Source: DASPKO01 sp035628055 (lineage in GTDB: Bacteria; Planctomycetota; Phycisphaerae; Phycisphaerales; UBA1924). Taken from it: a stretch of 15,899 nucleotides of DNA. Positions within the stretch are counted from its first letter, which is position 1; each line of letters starts with the position of its first letter. The notes under the pieces are model-generated. The model ran no database searches. It worked only from the letters and a program-made list of their open reading frames with translations, and was not told the origin of the DNA. The stretch spans positions 1 to 15,899 of the forward strand of contig DASPKO010000035.1 in NCBI GenBank assembly GCA_035628055.1. Reading direction: 5' to 3'. The position numbers were made by a program, and so were the translations under genes. Positions 1-7,604 of the stretch are shown piece by piece.

Positions 1-781
<781 letters not shown>

Positions 782-814
782 CACCCACGCTCCCGCGTGG
801 GTGTTGTCGTTTTT
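782..814 (+). terminator. Intrinsic terminator of the 16S rRNA transcript
   Basis: A perfect 9-bp stem CACCCACGC/GCGTGGGTG (782-790 with 795-803) closes a TCCC tetraloop and is followed by TTGTCGTTTTT (804-814). It lies about 220 nt after the mature 16S end and before the deaminase gene. It therefore marks a 16S transcript that ends without 23S or tRNA genes. Confidence 0.9.
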
Positions 815-930
815 GCCCAGCCACGGGGCCTCGCGCCCGCGCGTACCCGGAGCCTCGCCAGCGCCGCCCCGGCGACTCCTGCTTCCGCCGGCCGGCGCGC
901 CACGGTCTGGTGCGGGAACTACGCTCGCCC

Positions 931-1437
931 ATGCAAGCCTCCCGGCCCGCCGACCTCGACCGACGCGCCCTTGACGCGGCTCTCGCCCAGGCCCGCAAGT
1001 CCCTAGCCGAAGGCGGCATCCCGATCGGCGCGGCCCTGGTCGCCCCCTCGGGCGAGCTCGTCGCCGCGGCGCACAACCTGCGCGTGCAGACCGGCGACCC
1101 GACCGCCCACGCCGAGACCGCGTGCGTCCGTGCCGCGGGCCGGCGCCGCGACTGGCACACGCTCACGCTCGCCAGCACCCTGAGTCCCTGCGCCATGTGC
1201 TCGGGGACCGCGGTGCTGCACCGCATCCCGCGCGTGGTGATCGGCGAGCACCGGACCTTCCTGGGGCGCGAGGATTGGCTCAGGGCCGAGGGCGTCGAAC
1301 TGGTCGTCCTCGACGACCCGCGCTGCGTCGAGCTCATGACCCGGTTCATCGCCGAGCGACCCGACCTCTGGGAGGAGGACATCGGGGTTCCCCCGCCCGG
1401 GCCCGGCACCGCGCCCCGCGCCGTCGCGGCGCACTAG
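931..1437 (+). CDS. Cytosine deaminase, yeast FCY1-like (zinc-dependent CDA fold)
   Basis: The predicted enzyme deaminates cytosine to uracil in pyrimidine salvage in the cytoplasm. The 168-residue protein has the two zinc-site motifs of the deaminase superfamily: HAE (H60, proton-shuttling E62) and PCAMC (C87, C90). Beyond these, it matches yeast cytosine deaminase Fcy1 as I recall it over almost its whole length. Examples are EGGIPIGAAL, HNLRVQ (N49), LSPCAMCSG, a phenylalanine at 110, and the C-terminal ERPDLWEEDIG with W147 and D150, the equivalents of Fcy1 substrate-contacting W152 and D155. TadA tRNA deaminases lack that C-terminal tail, and E. coli CodA is an unrelated amidohydrolase. 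An in-frame GTG at 910 would add seven residues. I prefer ATG 931 because it matches the family N-terminus. A possible -10 (TACGCT, 920-925) just upstream would make the mRNA nearly leaderless. The next gene, a pseudouridine synthase, begins 9 nt after the stop, suggesting co-transcription. Confidence 0.85.
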   Translation: MQASRPADLDRRALDAALAQARKSLAEGGIPIGAALVAPSGELVAAAHNLRVQTGDPTAHAETACVRAAGRRRDWHTLTLASTLSPCAMCSGTAVLHRIPRVVIGEHRTFLGREDWLRAEGVELVVLDDPRCVELMTRFIAERPDLWEEDIGVPPPGPGTAPRAVAAH

Positions 1438-1446
1438 CGGGGCGCC

Positions 1447-2100
1447 ATGCCGGGGCCGCTCGAGATCGTCCACGCCACCTGCCGCTACGTCGTGGTGAAC
1501 AAGCCGCCCGGGCTTCTTTCGGTCCCTGGGAAGGGCGCGGCGAACCAGGACTGCGTCCCGGCGCGGGTCGCCGCGCTCTTCCCAGGTGCCTCGGGCCCGC
1601 TGGTGGTGCACCGCCTGGACATGGACACCTCAGGCCTGCTGGTGCTCGGGCTCGACCCCGACGCGCAGCGCGAGCTCTCCCGGCAGTTCGAGGCCCGCGA
1701 GGTCGAGAAGACCTACACGGCACTGGTCGAGGGGACAGTTCCGCTCGAGAGCGGCACGATCGACGCGCCCATCCGGGCCGACATCGCGCGCCGCCCGATC
1801 CAGGTCATCGACCGCGCCCACCGCCGCCCGGCGATCACGGTCTTCCGCGTCGTGGCATTCGAGCCGGGGCGCACGCGGCTGGAGCTCGTCCCGCTCACGG
1901 GGCGGACCCATCAGCTCCGGGTTCACACGGCCGACGCGGCGTCGTGGCCCGATCGCACGCCGCACCCGATCGTGGGCGACGTGCTCTACGGGCATGCCGA
2001 GCGGGAGGCCGAGCGGCTGATGCTGCACGCCTCCCTGCTCATCTTCACCGAGCCGGGGACCGGACGGCGCGTGACGTTCCGCTGCCCCGTGCCCTTCTGA
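1447..2100 (+). CDS. rluA: RluA-family pseudouridine synthase (23S rRNA/tRNA)
   Basis: This enzyme isomerises specific uridines to pseudouridine in RNA. The 217-residue protein is close in length to E. coli RluA (219) and, like it, has no N-terminal S4 domain. The signature HRLDMDTSG (H55-G63) contains the catalytic aspartate D58. Other RluA-like stretches are VVNKPPGLLSVPG (16-28), RQFEAREVEKTY (79-90), LTGRTHQLRVH and the HPIVGDVLYG block followed by LMLHAS. RluA itself modifies 23S U746 and tRNA U32, but the target here is inferred from family resemblance only; paralogues of different specificity share these motifs. It starts 9 nt after the cytosine deaminase stop and is probably in the same transcript. 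A reverse-oriented terminator follows at 2135-2161. Confidence 0.88.
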   Translation: MPGPLEIVHATCRYVVVNKPPGLLSVPGKGAANQDCVPARVAALFPGASGPLVVHRLDMDTSGLLVLGLDPDAQRELSRQFEAREVEKTYTALVEGTVPLESGTIDAPIRADIARRPIQVIDRAHRRPAITVFRVVAFEPGRTRLELVPLTGRTHQLRVHTADAASWPDRTPHPIVGDVLYGHAEREAERLMLHASLLIFTEPGTGRRVTFRCPVPF

Positions 2101-2134
2101 CCGGGTCGCGCGGGGTTCCGATGCCGGACACATG

Positions 2135-2161
2135 AAAAACACGCCCGGAGGTCCGGGCGTG
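2135..2161 (-). terminator. Intrinsic terminator downstream of rpmA
   Basis: On the reverse strand a stem CACGCCCGG/CCGGGCGTG (9 bp, tetraloop ACCT) is followed immediately by TTTTT (2139 down to 2135). The orientation, with the T-run only on the reverse strand, assigns it to the rpmA transcript. The stem could also slow forward transcription from the rluA side, but no forward T-run follows. Confidence 0.88.
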
Positions 2162-2195
2162 CGTCCAGAACAAACTCGGTCGAAGAACCGGCGAC

Positions 2196-2492
2196 TCAGG
2201 CCGAGGCGGCCCCGGCCGGAGCATTCAACCAGACCGGCCGCGGAACGCCCTCGGTGAGGGGGTCCAAGTGCACGCGCCGGCCCTGGTAGATCACGCGGCC
2301 GTGCCCGACGGCGAAGAGCGTGTTGTCGCGCCCCATCCTGACCAGGTAGCCCGGCTGGAACGGGGTGCCGACCTGCCGGACGATGATCGAGCCGGGCTGG
2401 GCGATCTCGCCGCCGTAGAGCTTGATCCCGCGGTACTGGGGGTTCGAGTCCCGACCGTTCTTGGTCGAGCCCTGGCCCTTCTTGTGCGCCAT
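2196..2492 (-). CDS. rpmA: 50S ribosomal protein L27
   Basis: This is the large-subunit protein whose N-terminus reaches toward the peptidyl transferase centre. The start MAHKKGQGSTKNGRDSNPQ is near-canonical, and IIVRQVGTPFQPG and MGRDNTLFAVGHG follow the family consensus. There is no cleavable N-terminal extension of the Firmicutes type. At 98 residues it is slightly longer than the usual 85 or so because of an Ala/Pro-rich C-terminal tail (LNAPAGAASA). A GGAG lies 10 nt before the ATG. The usual upstream partner rplU (L21) is absent: the preceding reverse-strand gene is an exported protein ending 112 nt upstream. A strong terminator follows, so rpmA is probably monocistronic or shares a transcript with the exported-protein gene. 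Confidence 0.98.
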   Translation of the reverse strand: MAHKKGQGSTKNGRDSNPQYRGIKLYGGEIAQPGSIIVRQVGTPFQPGYLVRMGRDNTLFAVGHGRVIYQGRRVHLDPLTEGVPRPVWLNAPAGAASA

Positions 2493-2604
2493 GTTGCTTC
2501 AGCTCCGCCCCGGGGGCGCTTGTGGCTTGGAAAAGGGACGAAAGGTTAGGCAGGAATGCCCGGAGATTCCAGAGCGAACGCCGCCGGGCGGCCGCGGCAA
2601 CGCC

Positions 2605-3237
2605 CTAGCGCATGATCCAGCGACGCTCGAGCACCCGCAGCGGGGCCGATCCGTGTCCGGCCAGTGTGCCGGGGACCTGATGGCGGATCATCAGCGTTTT
2701 GCGCAGGACGTACTTTTCCTTGGCGCCCGGCGGTGTGACCGTCGCGGTTTCGCCGCTGAAGCCCGCGGCGTAGACCGTCAGCTCCGGCGTGTCCAGGTCG
2801 GTCACGGGCCAGATCACCACTCCCTCCTTGGCGTTCTCCTTGCCCTGCAGGAGCGTGCCGATGATGGCGACCTGATCCTCGACGAGCGGGTTCTGCAGGC
2901 TCTCGATGATCTGCCGGGTAGCTTCCAGGGGCACGTCGCGCCCCGAGCGGAGCAGCTCATGCTCGGCCGTCGCCAGCTCGAAGCTCGGGGCGAACATCAC
3001 GTCCTGCCCGGAGTTGTTGACGACCATGTACGTCATGTACAGGAACGGGCGGGGGCCGTCCGGCAGGTTCACGAGGATGACCCGCAGGGGCCCCTCCGTG
3101 AGGTCGAGCTGCCAGCGCCGCGGGACCGGGTCCGGCTCGGGGGCCAGGGCGGCCAGCGGGGCCACGCCGATGATCGCCAGCGCCAGCGCGGCCACGGTGC
3201 GGAGAACGGATCGGCGGCCGGGGGCCTGAGCGGGCAT
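2605..3237 (-). CDS. Conserved exported protein of unknown function
   Basis: A 210-residue protein with a Sec-type signal: basic start (PGRRSVLR), hydrophobic core TVAALALAIIGVAPLAALA (14-32), and probable cleavage near residue 32. The mature part is rich in predicted beta-strand: WQLDLTEGPLRVILV (42-56), PFLYMTYMVVNNSGQDVMF (64-82), GTLLQGKENAKEGVVIWP (127-144), TVYAAGFSGETATV (154-167), and the terminal RRWIMR. The phrases 'TYMVVNNSGQD.MF.P.FEL' and 'LLQG..NAK.GV.IWP' resemble a protein family I associate with planctomycetes; its function is unknown to me. An immunoglobulin-like or beta-sandwich fold is a guess from the strand pattern. A GGAGAG sits 4 nt before the ATG and supports this start; longer upstream in-frame extensions run into the divergent gene. 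A TACACT promoter candidate lies about 100 nt upstream. Confidence 0.8.
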   Translation of the reverse strand: MPAQAPGRRSVLRTVAALALAIIGVAPLAALAPEPDPVPRRWQLDLTEGPLRVILVNLPDGPRPFLYMTYMVVNNSGQDVMFAPSFELATAEHELLRSGRDVPLEATRQIIESLQNPLVEDQVAIIGTLLQGKENAKEGVVIWPVTDLDTPELTVYAAGFSGETATVTPPGAKEKYVLRKTLMIRHQVPGTLAGHGSAPLRVLERRWIMR

Positions 3238-3334
3238 GGGACTCTCCAACGGGGCCTGGGTCGTGCGTTGGGGGCGCGGGGGCGGCCCCCGGTGCAGCCC
3301 GACTCCTCCGGGGCGCCTGGGCGCCGGGCCGGCT

Positions 3335-3340
3335 AGTGTA
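3335..3340 (-). promoter_or_regulatory. Candidate -10 element TACACT for the exported-protein gene
   Basis: Reverse-strand AGTACACTAGCCGG places TACACT (four of six bases of TATAAT) in the 139-bp divergent region between the exported-protein and acetyltransferase starts. The expected transcription start would give a leader of about 90 nt. No convincing -35 is seen. The same hexamer recurs in the same orientation relative to its gene ahead of putA and the nucleoside permease. On the forward strand the overlapping TGTACT could serve the acetyltransferase gene, but that is weaker. Confidence 0.4.
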
Positions 3341-3376
3341 CTTCGCCGGGGGCGGACCTTCAAAGCGGGTGGGAGT

Positions 3377-4414
3377 GTGAGCGTCGCGACCGGGACCCAA
3401 GAACGGTTCGCCTTCGAGCCGGGCGCGGTTCGGGTGATCCGCCTGCCCAGGCCGATGCTGGCCGCCGGGGCGGGGCGGCTGGTGAAAGACGCCGGTTCAA
3501 ACGCCAAGGCGGCCGGGCAGAAGATGCTCCAGACCGCCCGGCGGCTGGGAATCGACCTCTCGCTGATGTGGGCGACGGTGGACCAGGCGGGGGCCCCGGG
3601 CGAGCCGCGGCAGGTCTGCCTGGCAGTGGTCGGCTCCGGCCGTACGGCGACGATGTTTGTTTCGATGGGGAGCCCGGAGGGGCGGCCGGGGTCGCGGGGT
3701 CCGGCCGTGGCCGACGCCGAGCGGCACGAGCGCGTGCTGACAATCACCCAGGCGTGCCGGTACCTGGGAGAGCCGACGGCCGAGGCGCCGCGGGGTGTGC
3801 GCCTGGCGCAAGCGCTCCTCGAGCCGGGCGAGGGCGAGGCCCTGATGGCCTTCCTCGGGGCCGGGTTCTCGCGCCTGGGCGATCTGAAGTACCTGCGACT
3901 GACGCTCGCCGAGGGAGAGGCGGGAGCCCCGGAGCTCCGCCTGCCGGGGGGCGTGACCGTTCGCACCGCCGAGTCGCTGGGCCCCGAACGGGCCCGCGAG
4001 GCGCTGGCGGCGGCGCTGGAACGGACGTACATCGGCACGCTGGACTGCCCCGAGCTCTCCGGGCTCCGCGAGGTCTCGGACGTGCTGGAGTCGCACCACG
4101 CCGTCGGGCGGCACGACCCGGCACTCTGGTGGCTGGTCTTTCGGGACGGTCGCCCCGAGGGATGCATGCTGCTCAGTGCCGTGCCCGAGCAGGGGAGCAC
4201 CGAGCTGGTCTATCTCGGGCTGGGGCCGGAGCTCCGGGGCAAGGGCCTGGCCCGCGCGCTATTGAGCTATGGGTTGGGACGGTGCTCGGCGGGTGAGCCA
4301 CTGGTGGTGACGTGCGCGGTGGACGCTCGCAACGAGCCGGCGCTCCGGCTCTACACGTCGATGGGGTTCGTGCCTTTCGGCGAGCGCATCCCGGTGGTGC
4401 GGGCCCTGCCGTGA
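3377..4414 (+). CDS. GNAT-family N-acetyltransferase with two GNAT-like halves
   Basis: The 345-residue protein is predicted to transfer an acetyl group from acetyl-CoA to an unknown amine. The C-terminal half (about 245-345) carries the acetyl-CoA loop: LVYLGLGPELRGKGLARALL, with the R-x-x-G-x-A signature at R287-A292, then VDARNEPALRLYTSMGFVPFGER, typical of GNAT strands 5-7. The N-terminal half (about 75-175) looks like a degenerate GNAT repeat: VCLAVVGSGRTATMFVS, then LAQALLEPGEGEALMAFLGAGFSRLGDLKYLRL, without an RxxGxG loop. Such tandem GNATs are familiar from planctomycetes. I chose the GTG at 3377, preceded by GGGTGGGAG, because longer in-frame extensions are arginine/proline-rich and overlap the divergent promoter region. 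No partner gene gives a clue to substrate. Confidence 0.8.
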   Translation: MSVATGTQERFAFEPGAVRVIRLPRPMLAAGAGRLVKDAGSNAKAAGQKMLQTARRLGIDLSLMWATVDQAGAPGEPRQVCLAVVGSGRTATMFVSMGSPEGRPGSRGPAVADAERHERVLTITQACRYLGEPTAEAPRGVRLAQALLEPGEGEALMAFLGAGFSRLGDLKYLRLTLAEGEAGAPELRLPGGVTVRTAESLGPERAREALAAALERTYIGTLDCPELSGLREVSDVLESHHAVGRHDPALWWLVFRDGRPEGCMLLSAVPEQGSTELVYLGLGPELRGKGLARALLSYGLGRCSAGEPLVVTCAVDARNEPALRLYTSMGFVPFGERIPVVRALP

Positions 4415-4447
4415 GAGACGACGGGGAGGACACGCGTCACCCGCCCG

Positions 4448-4520
4448 CGCATGAGCCGCGAGCGCGGGCGAGCGGTCCGGGCACCACATCGCACGCGGCA
4501 CCCGCACGAGCCGCGAGCGC
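4448..4520 (+). repeat. Short imperfect direct repeat between convergent genes
   Basis: CGCATGAGCCGCGAGCGC (4448-4465) recurs as CGCACGAGCCGCGAGCGC (4503-4520), 17 of 18 bases identical, 55 bp apart. It lies in the 174-bp gap between the acetyltransferase stop and the convergent methyltransferase stop. No T-run or strong hairpin typical of a terminator is seen in this gap. The repeat may be chance in very GC-rich DNA. Confidence 0.4.
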
Positions 4521-4588
4521 ACGCGCGCGGTCTGTGGCGCACCCCACGCTCCCAGCGCTCGCCGCCGCCGGCCGGGTCGTCGGTCGGA

Positions 4589-5479
4589 TCAGGCCCCCTG
4601 TGGGGGTCGGACCGCGATCAGCTCGAAGACCGGCGGCAGCACCAGGAAGCCCGCCGGCGTCGCCGCGAGGTCGTCCAGGTCCGCGAAGATTCGTTCCTGA
4701 TCGCCCGGCGTGAGATACCCACCGGCCACGAGCTTTGGCACGTACGTGCGCCACCACGAATCCGCCCAGTGCCACATCGTCTCGCCCGGGCGGGCCAGGC
4801 GGGCGTGCACCGCCAGGTGCTCGACGCGCAGGCCGACGGCGGCGCAGAGCGCCGGGACGCGGGCCATGACATCCGGATCGCCACCGCGATCGCGCCAGGA
4901 ACGGGCGGTGGCGGAGACCGCCAAGGCGTAGGCGGCGCGGCGGGGGGCGGGCGTCATGGTCTCGTAGTTGAAGTAGTCGTGGACGCAGAGGCGCCCGCCG
5001 GGCGCCAGCAGGCGGGCCGCGCCCGCGATCACGGCGCCCGGGTCGGGCACGAAGCAGAGCACCCAGCGGGCGTATGCCAGGTCGAACGTCCCCCCGCGCG
5101 CGTCGGGCCCGAGCTCGGCGCCGGCGGTTTCGAGCACGCGCCCGAGCCGCTGCACGTCGCCGACGAGTCCGCGCAGGTGCCCGAGGCCGCGGGCGCCGGC
5201 CTGGGCGCGGACGTGCGCGACGAACGAGGGCGATTCATCGACCCCGACGACGAGCCCGGCGGAGGTGACGAGCTGGGCGAGGTCGAAGGAGGCATAGCCG
5301 GGCCCGCATCCGATGTCGAGCACACGGGCTCCGGGCCGGATGCCCGCGAGCCTCCACGCCGCGTGAGCGGCGTCGGACCAGAGCCGGTGCTGGAAGGCCA
5401 GGCGCTGGAGCTCGTCGTCCCCGGTGCCGAGCACGTAGGGGGTGCGGTCGTGCGGGGTGCCGGCGGCGGGCTGGGGCAT
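4589..5479 (-). CDS. Class I SAM-dependent methyltransferase, substrate unknown
   Basis: The 296-residue protein has a Rossmann-fold methyltransferase domain: motif I VLDIGCGPGYASFDLAQL (53-70), an acidic residue after strand 2 (VGVDES, D81) that would bind the SAM ribose, GDVQ (107-110) for motif III, then FDLAYARWVLCFVPDPGAVI for motifs IV-V, and LLAPGGRLCVHDYF. The N-terminal YVLGTGDDELQRLAFQHRLW (15-34) occurs in UbiE/type-11-like methyltransferases that act on small molecules, but it does not fix the substrate. The C-terminal third (WHWADSWWRTYVPKLVAGG) is an alpha-helical cap that probably shapes the acceptor pocket. No strong ribosome-binding site precedes ATG 5479. It is divergent from the small exported-protein gene and convergent with the acetyltransferase, so it appears to be a single-gene unit. 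Confidence 0.85.
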   Translation of the reverse strand: MPQPAAGTPHDRTPYVLGTGDDELQRLAFQHRLWSDAAHAAWRLAGIRPGARVLDIGCGPGYASFDLAQLVTSAGLVVGVDESPSFVAHVRAQAGARGLGHLRGLVGDVQRLGRVLETAGAELGPDARGGTFDLAYARWVLCFVPDPGAVIAGAARLLAPGGRLCVHDYFNYETMTPAPRRAAYALAVSATARSWRDRGGDPDVMARVPALCAAVGLRVEHLAVHARLARPGETMWHWADSWWRTYVPKLVAGGYLTPGDQERIFADLDDLAATPAGFLVLPPVFELIAVRPPQGA

Positions 5480-5487
5480 AGCGCGGC

Positions 5488-5493
5488 AGGGTA
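5488..5493 (-). promoter_or_regulatory. Candidate -10 TACCCT very close to the methyltransferase start
   Basis: Reverse-strand GTACCCTGCCGCGCT abuts ATG 5479. Its TACCCTGCCGC is one base different from TACACTGCCGC ahead of the nucleoside permease. If used, the transcript would begin within about two bases of the ATG, i.e. nearly leaderless, consistent with the lack of a Shine-Dalgarno there. There is no recognisable -35, so the call is weak. Confidence 0.25.
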
Positions 5494-5601
5494 CGGCGTG
5501 GTGCCGGCATTCGCGCCGGCCGGCCTCTTCCGCGTACGGTGAGCTGCCGAGCGGACGTTTCGGACCTTGTTCTGAGCGCCCCTGGGGCGCGGAGTGCTCG
5601 G

Positions 5602-5970
5602 ATGCTCTGGAAGTTCCCGGCCGTCATCGTGTTGGCGGCGAGCATGGGGCCATGCGGGTGTGCGGCCCAGCGACCGGCGCCGCCGGCGCGGCCGGAGATC
5701 GCACTCTCCGAGCCAGACGAGGCAGTGCGCGCTGAAGCACTGCGTCACCTTGAGCGCGTTCGGACGTGGTGGCTCCGGGGCCGCGACCATGGGCGTGACG
5801 ACCGAATCACCATGAGTCTGCAAGAACTCCGCGCCTGGACCGCGGCGGTGAACGAGGCGCGCGCATTCCTGGCTCTGCCCGAGGTGAAGAGCGCGTCGAT
5901 GAGGCCGGACGTGGCGCCCGTCCTCGACGAACTGCGAGACTACCTGGAGCTGTCCGGCGTGGACGAGTAG
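5602..5970 (+). CDS. Small exported or lipoprotein-like hypothetical protein
   Basis: I do not recognise this 122-residue protein. The ATG at 5602 is chosen because GGAG lies 7 nt upstream and because the protein then begins with a signal-like segment, MLWKFPAVIVLAASMGPCGC. The cysteines at 18 and 20 could be lipidated, but neither sits in a good lipobox (MGPC has proline at -1; PCGC has proline at -3), so lipoprotein status is uncertain. The rest is Pro/Ala-rich (22-35) and then helical and charged: two predicted amphipathic helices (about 38-60 and 71-92) and a C-terminal helix VAPVLDELRDYLELSG (104-119). An in-frame start at 5539 would put 21 unlikely residues before the signal. Codon use is slightly less GC-biased than its neighbours. 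Confidence 0.65.
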   Translation: MLWKFPAVIVLAASMGPCGCAAQRPAPPARPEIALSEPDEAVRAEALRHLERVRTWWLRGRDHGRDDRITMSLQELRAWTAAVNEARAFLALPEVKSASMRPDVAPVLDELRDYLELSGVDE

Positions 5971-6096
5971 GCCCCCGGGGCGACCCCGTCCGGGCGGCCG
6001 CCCCGGCCCGCCCTCGTGGGCCGCACTGCTGCGCCCATCGACGCACGGCCCGGCCCCGGCCGGCCCGCGCTCACCGGTCGGTGCTTGGGAACGCGG

Positions 6097-6102
6097 TACA
6101 CT
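6097..6102 (+). promoter_or_regulatory. Candidate -10 element TACACT for the nucleoside permease
   Basis: GCGGTACACTGCCGCC lies in the 202-bp gap before the permease. Transcription starting about 7 nt after the hexamer would give a leader of roughly 64 nt. No TTGACA-like -35 is found about 17 bp upstream. The rest of this gap (5971-6172) is GC-rich with no other feature I can support. Confidence 0.4.
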
Positions 6103-6172
6103 GCCGCCGCCGGGCGGAAGCCGCGCAAGGCCGACGTGCGCGCGCCTGCCGTGACCTGCCGGAGACCCGATC

Positions 6173-7582
6173 ATGCCCGACACGACCCTGTCGCGCACCG
6201 AGTTCGGCGCCGATCATCGGGGCTCCCGCGGGCGGGGCGCGCCCCTGGCGCTCTCGCTGATGATGTTCCTGCAGTACGCGGTCTGGGGCGTGTGGCTGCC
6301 CTACCTGGCGATCTACCTGGGGGCGCCGCCCGCCGAGGGCGGGCTGGGGTTCACCGCCGCGCAGATTGGCTGGATCCTGGGCCTGGCGGTCTCGATCGGC
6401 GCGGTGGCGGCCCCGTTCGTCGCGGGGCAGGTGGCGGACCGCTTCCTCAACGCCGAGAAGTGGCTCGGCGTGCTGCTGATCCTCGGGGGCGTGGTGAAGT
6501 TCGCGACGTACTACGCGCACGAGTACTCGAGCTTCCTCTCCCTCTCGATCCTCTACTCCGTGCTCTACATGCCCACGCTGGCCCTGACCAACTCGATCGC
6601 GTTTGCCCACCTGCGCGACCCGGAGCGGCAGTTCCCGCCCGTGCGCACCTGGGGGACGATCGGATGGATCGTCGCCTCCAACGCCTTCCCGCTGATCTGG
6701 CTGCAGACGAACCTGCAAGGCACCTGGCTCCCGCCCTTCATCGCCGGCGAGTCCAAGGCCGGCCGGCCCGGGCTGATCGCCGACTGCCTGCGGGTCTCGG
6801 GCGTGCTGGCGGTGCTGTACGGGTTGTGGGCCATGCTCATGCTGCCGCGCACGCCGCCGGTGCCCCGCGCCGAGCGCCAGGCCCTGGCGCGGGCCTTCGG
6901 GCTGCTCCGTCACCCGGGCTTCCTGGTGTGCACGCTGGCGGCCCTGCCCATCTCGATGATCCACCAGGTCTACTTCATCCGCACGGGCCCCTTCCTCACC
7001 GCGCTGGGGTTCGATGAGCAGCATGCCGGGCCCATCATGTCGATCGGCCAGTTCTCGGAGATCATCGTGCTCGCGGTGCTGGGGTTCTTCCTGGCGCGGC
7101 TCGGGTACCGGTGGATCCTGGCCCTGGGGGCTCTCGGATACGCGGCCCGGTTCGCGATCTTCGCGATCGCCACCCCCGAGACGCGCGAGCTGGTCGTCGC
7201 CGCCATGGTGCTGCACGGGCTCTGCTACGGGTTCTTCTTCGCCGGCGCCTACATCTACGTCGAGCGCGTGGCCCCGAAGGACGTACGCCACTCGGCGCAG
7301 ACGGTCTTCGGGATCATCATCCTGGGCGCGGGCCCCGTGCTCGCGGGATTCTACAACTCGTGGCTGGGCGACCCGGGCGGGCCGGCCCCGGCGGGCGCCG
7401 GATGGGCGGACCTCTGGCGCGTGCAGGCGCTGGTCGGGCTCGGCAGCGCCGGGCTGCTGGCCCTGTTCTTCCGCCCGGGCCGCGAGGCGGAGCTGGTCAG
7501 GGGAGACGAGGCGGCCCCGGGGCCGGGCGAGCCGGCGCCGGCGGGCCCGGTGCGGGGCGATCGCGGACGCGGGGCGCGCTAG
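6173..7582 (+). CDS. Nucleoside permease, NupG/XapB-type MFS transporter
   Basis: This 469-residue inner-membrane protein is predicted to import nucleosides with protons. About twelve hydrophobic segments are visible from residue 26 to about 435. Diagnostic NupG-like stretches are FLQYAVWGVWLPYL (32-45), LYMPTLALTNSIAF (131-144, E. coli 'AYMPTLGLINTISY') and FPPVRTWGTIGWI (154-166, E. coli 'FPPIRIWGTIGFI'). Further matches are HAGPIMSIGQFSEIIVLAVLGFFLARLG ('HASIIMSISQISETLFILTIPFFLSRYG') and CYGFFFAGAYIYVERVAPKDVRHSAQ. The C-terminal 40 residues are a hydrophilic Gly/Pro/Glu-rich tail not needed in the family. GGAG lies 8 nt before the ATG. Its stop is 22 nt from the convergent putA stop, with no clear terminator between. 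Planctomycete homologues could carry other sugars or nucleosides, so substrate is inferred. Confidence 0.85.
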   Translation: MPDTTLSRTEFGADHRGSRGRGAPLALSLMMFLQYAVWGVWLPYLAIYLGAPPAEGGLGFTAAQIGWILGLAVSIGAVAAPFVAGQVADRFLNAEKWLGVLLILGGVVKFATYYAHEYSSFLSLSILYSVLYMPTLALTNSIAFAHLRDPERQFPPVRTWGTIGWIVASNAFPLIWLQTNLQGTWLPPFIAGESKAGRPGLIADCLRVSGVLAVLYGLWAMLMLPRTPPVPRAERQALARAFGLLRHPGFLVCTLAALPISMIHQVYFIRTGPFLTALGFDEQHAGPIMSIGQFSEIIVLAVLGFFLARLGYRWILALGALGYAARFAIFAIATPETRELVVAAMVLHGLCYGFFFAGAYIYVERVAPKDVRHSAQTVFGIIILGAGPVLAGFYNSWLGDPGGPAPAGAGWADLWRVQALVGLGSAGLLALFFRPGREAELVRGDEAAPGPGEPAPAGPVRGDRGRGAR

Positions 7583-7604
7583 GCGGAGAGCCGCGCGCGC
7601 GAAG

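Noticed and set aside
931..1437. tRNA adenosine deaminase TadA as the identity of the deaminase
   Set aside because: It shares the HAE and PCxxC motifs, but the HNLRVQ segment and the ERPDLWEEDIG tail match cytosine deaminase Fcy1, and TadA lacks the tail.
2435..2460. tRNA T-arm-like GGTTCGAGTCCC on the forward strand
   Set aside because: It is the antisense of the conserved rpmA codons for RDSNPQ. No acceptor, D or anticodon arms flank it.
2605..4200. Long N-terminal extension of the exported protein to 531 residues
   Set aside because: The extra 321 residues lie antisense to the acetyltransferase gene, are Ser/Arg/Pro-rich, and would bury the signal peptide. The ATG at 3237 has a GGAGAG just upstream.
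7583..7594. Small GCGG/CCGC hairpin between the permease and putA stops
   Set aside because: The stem is only 4 bp with no T-run on either strand; such stems are expected by chance at this GC content.
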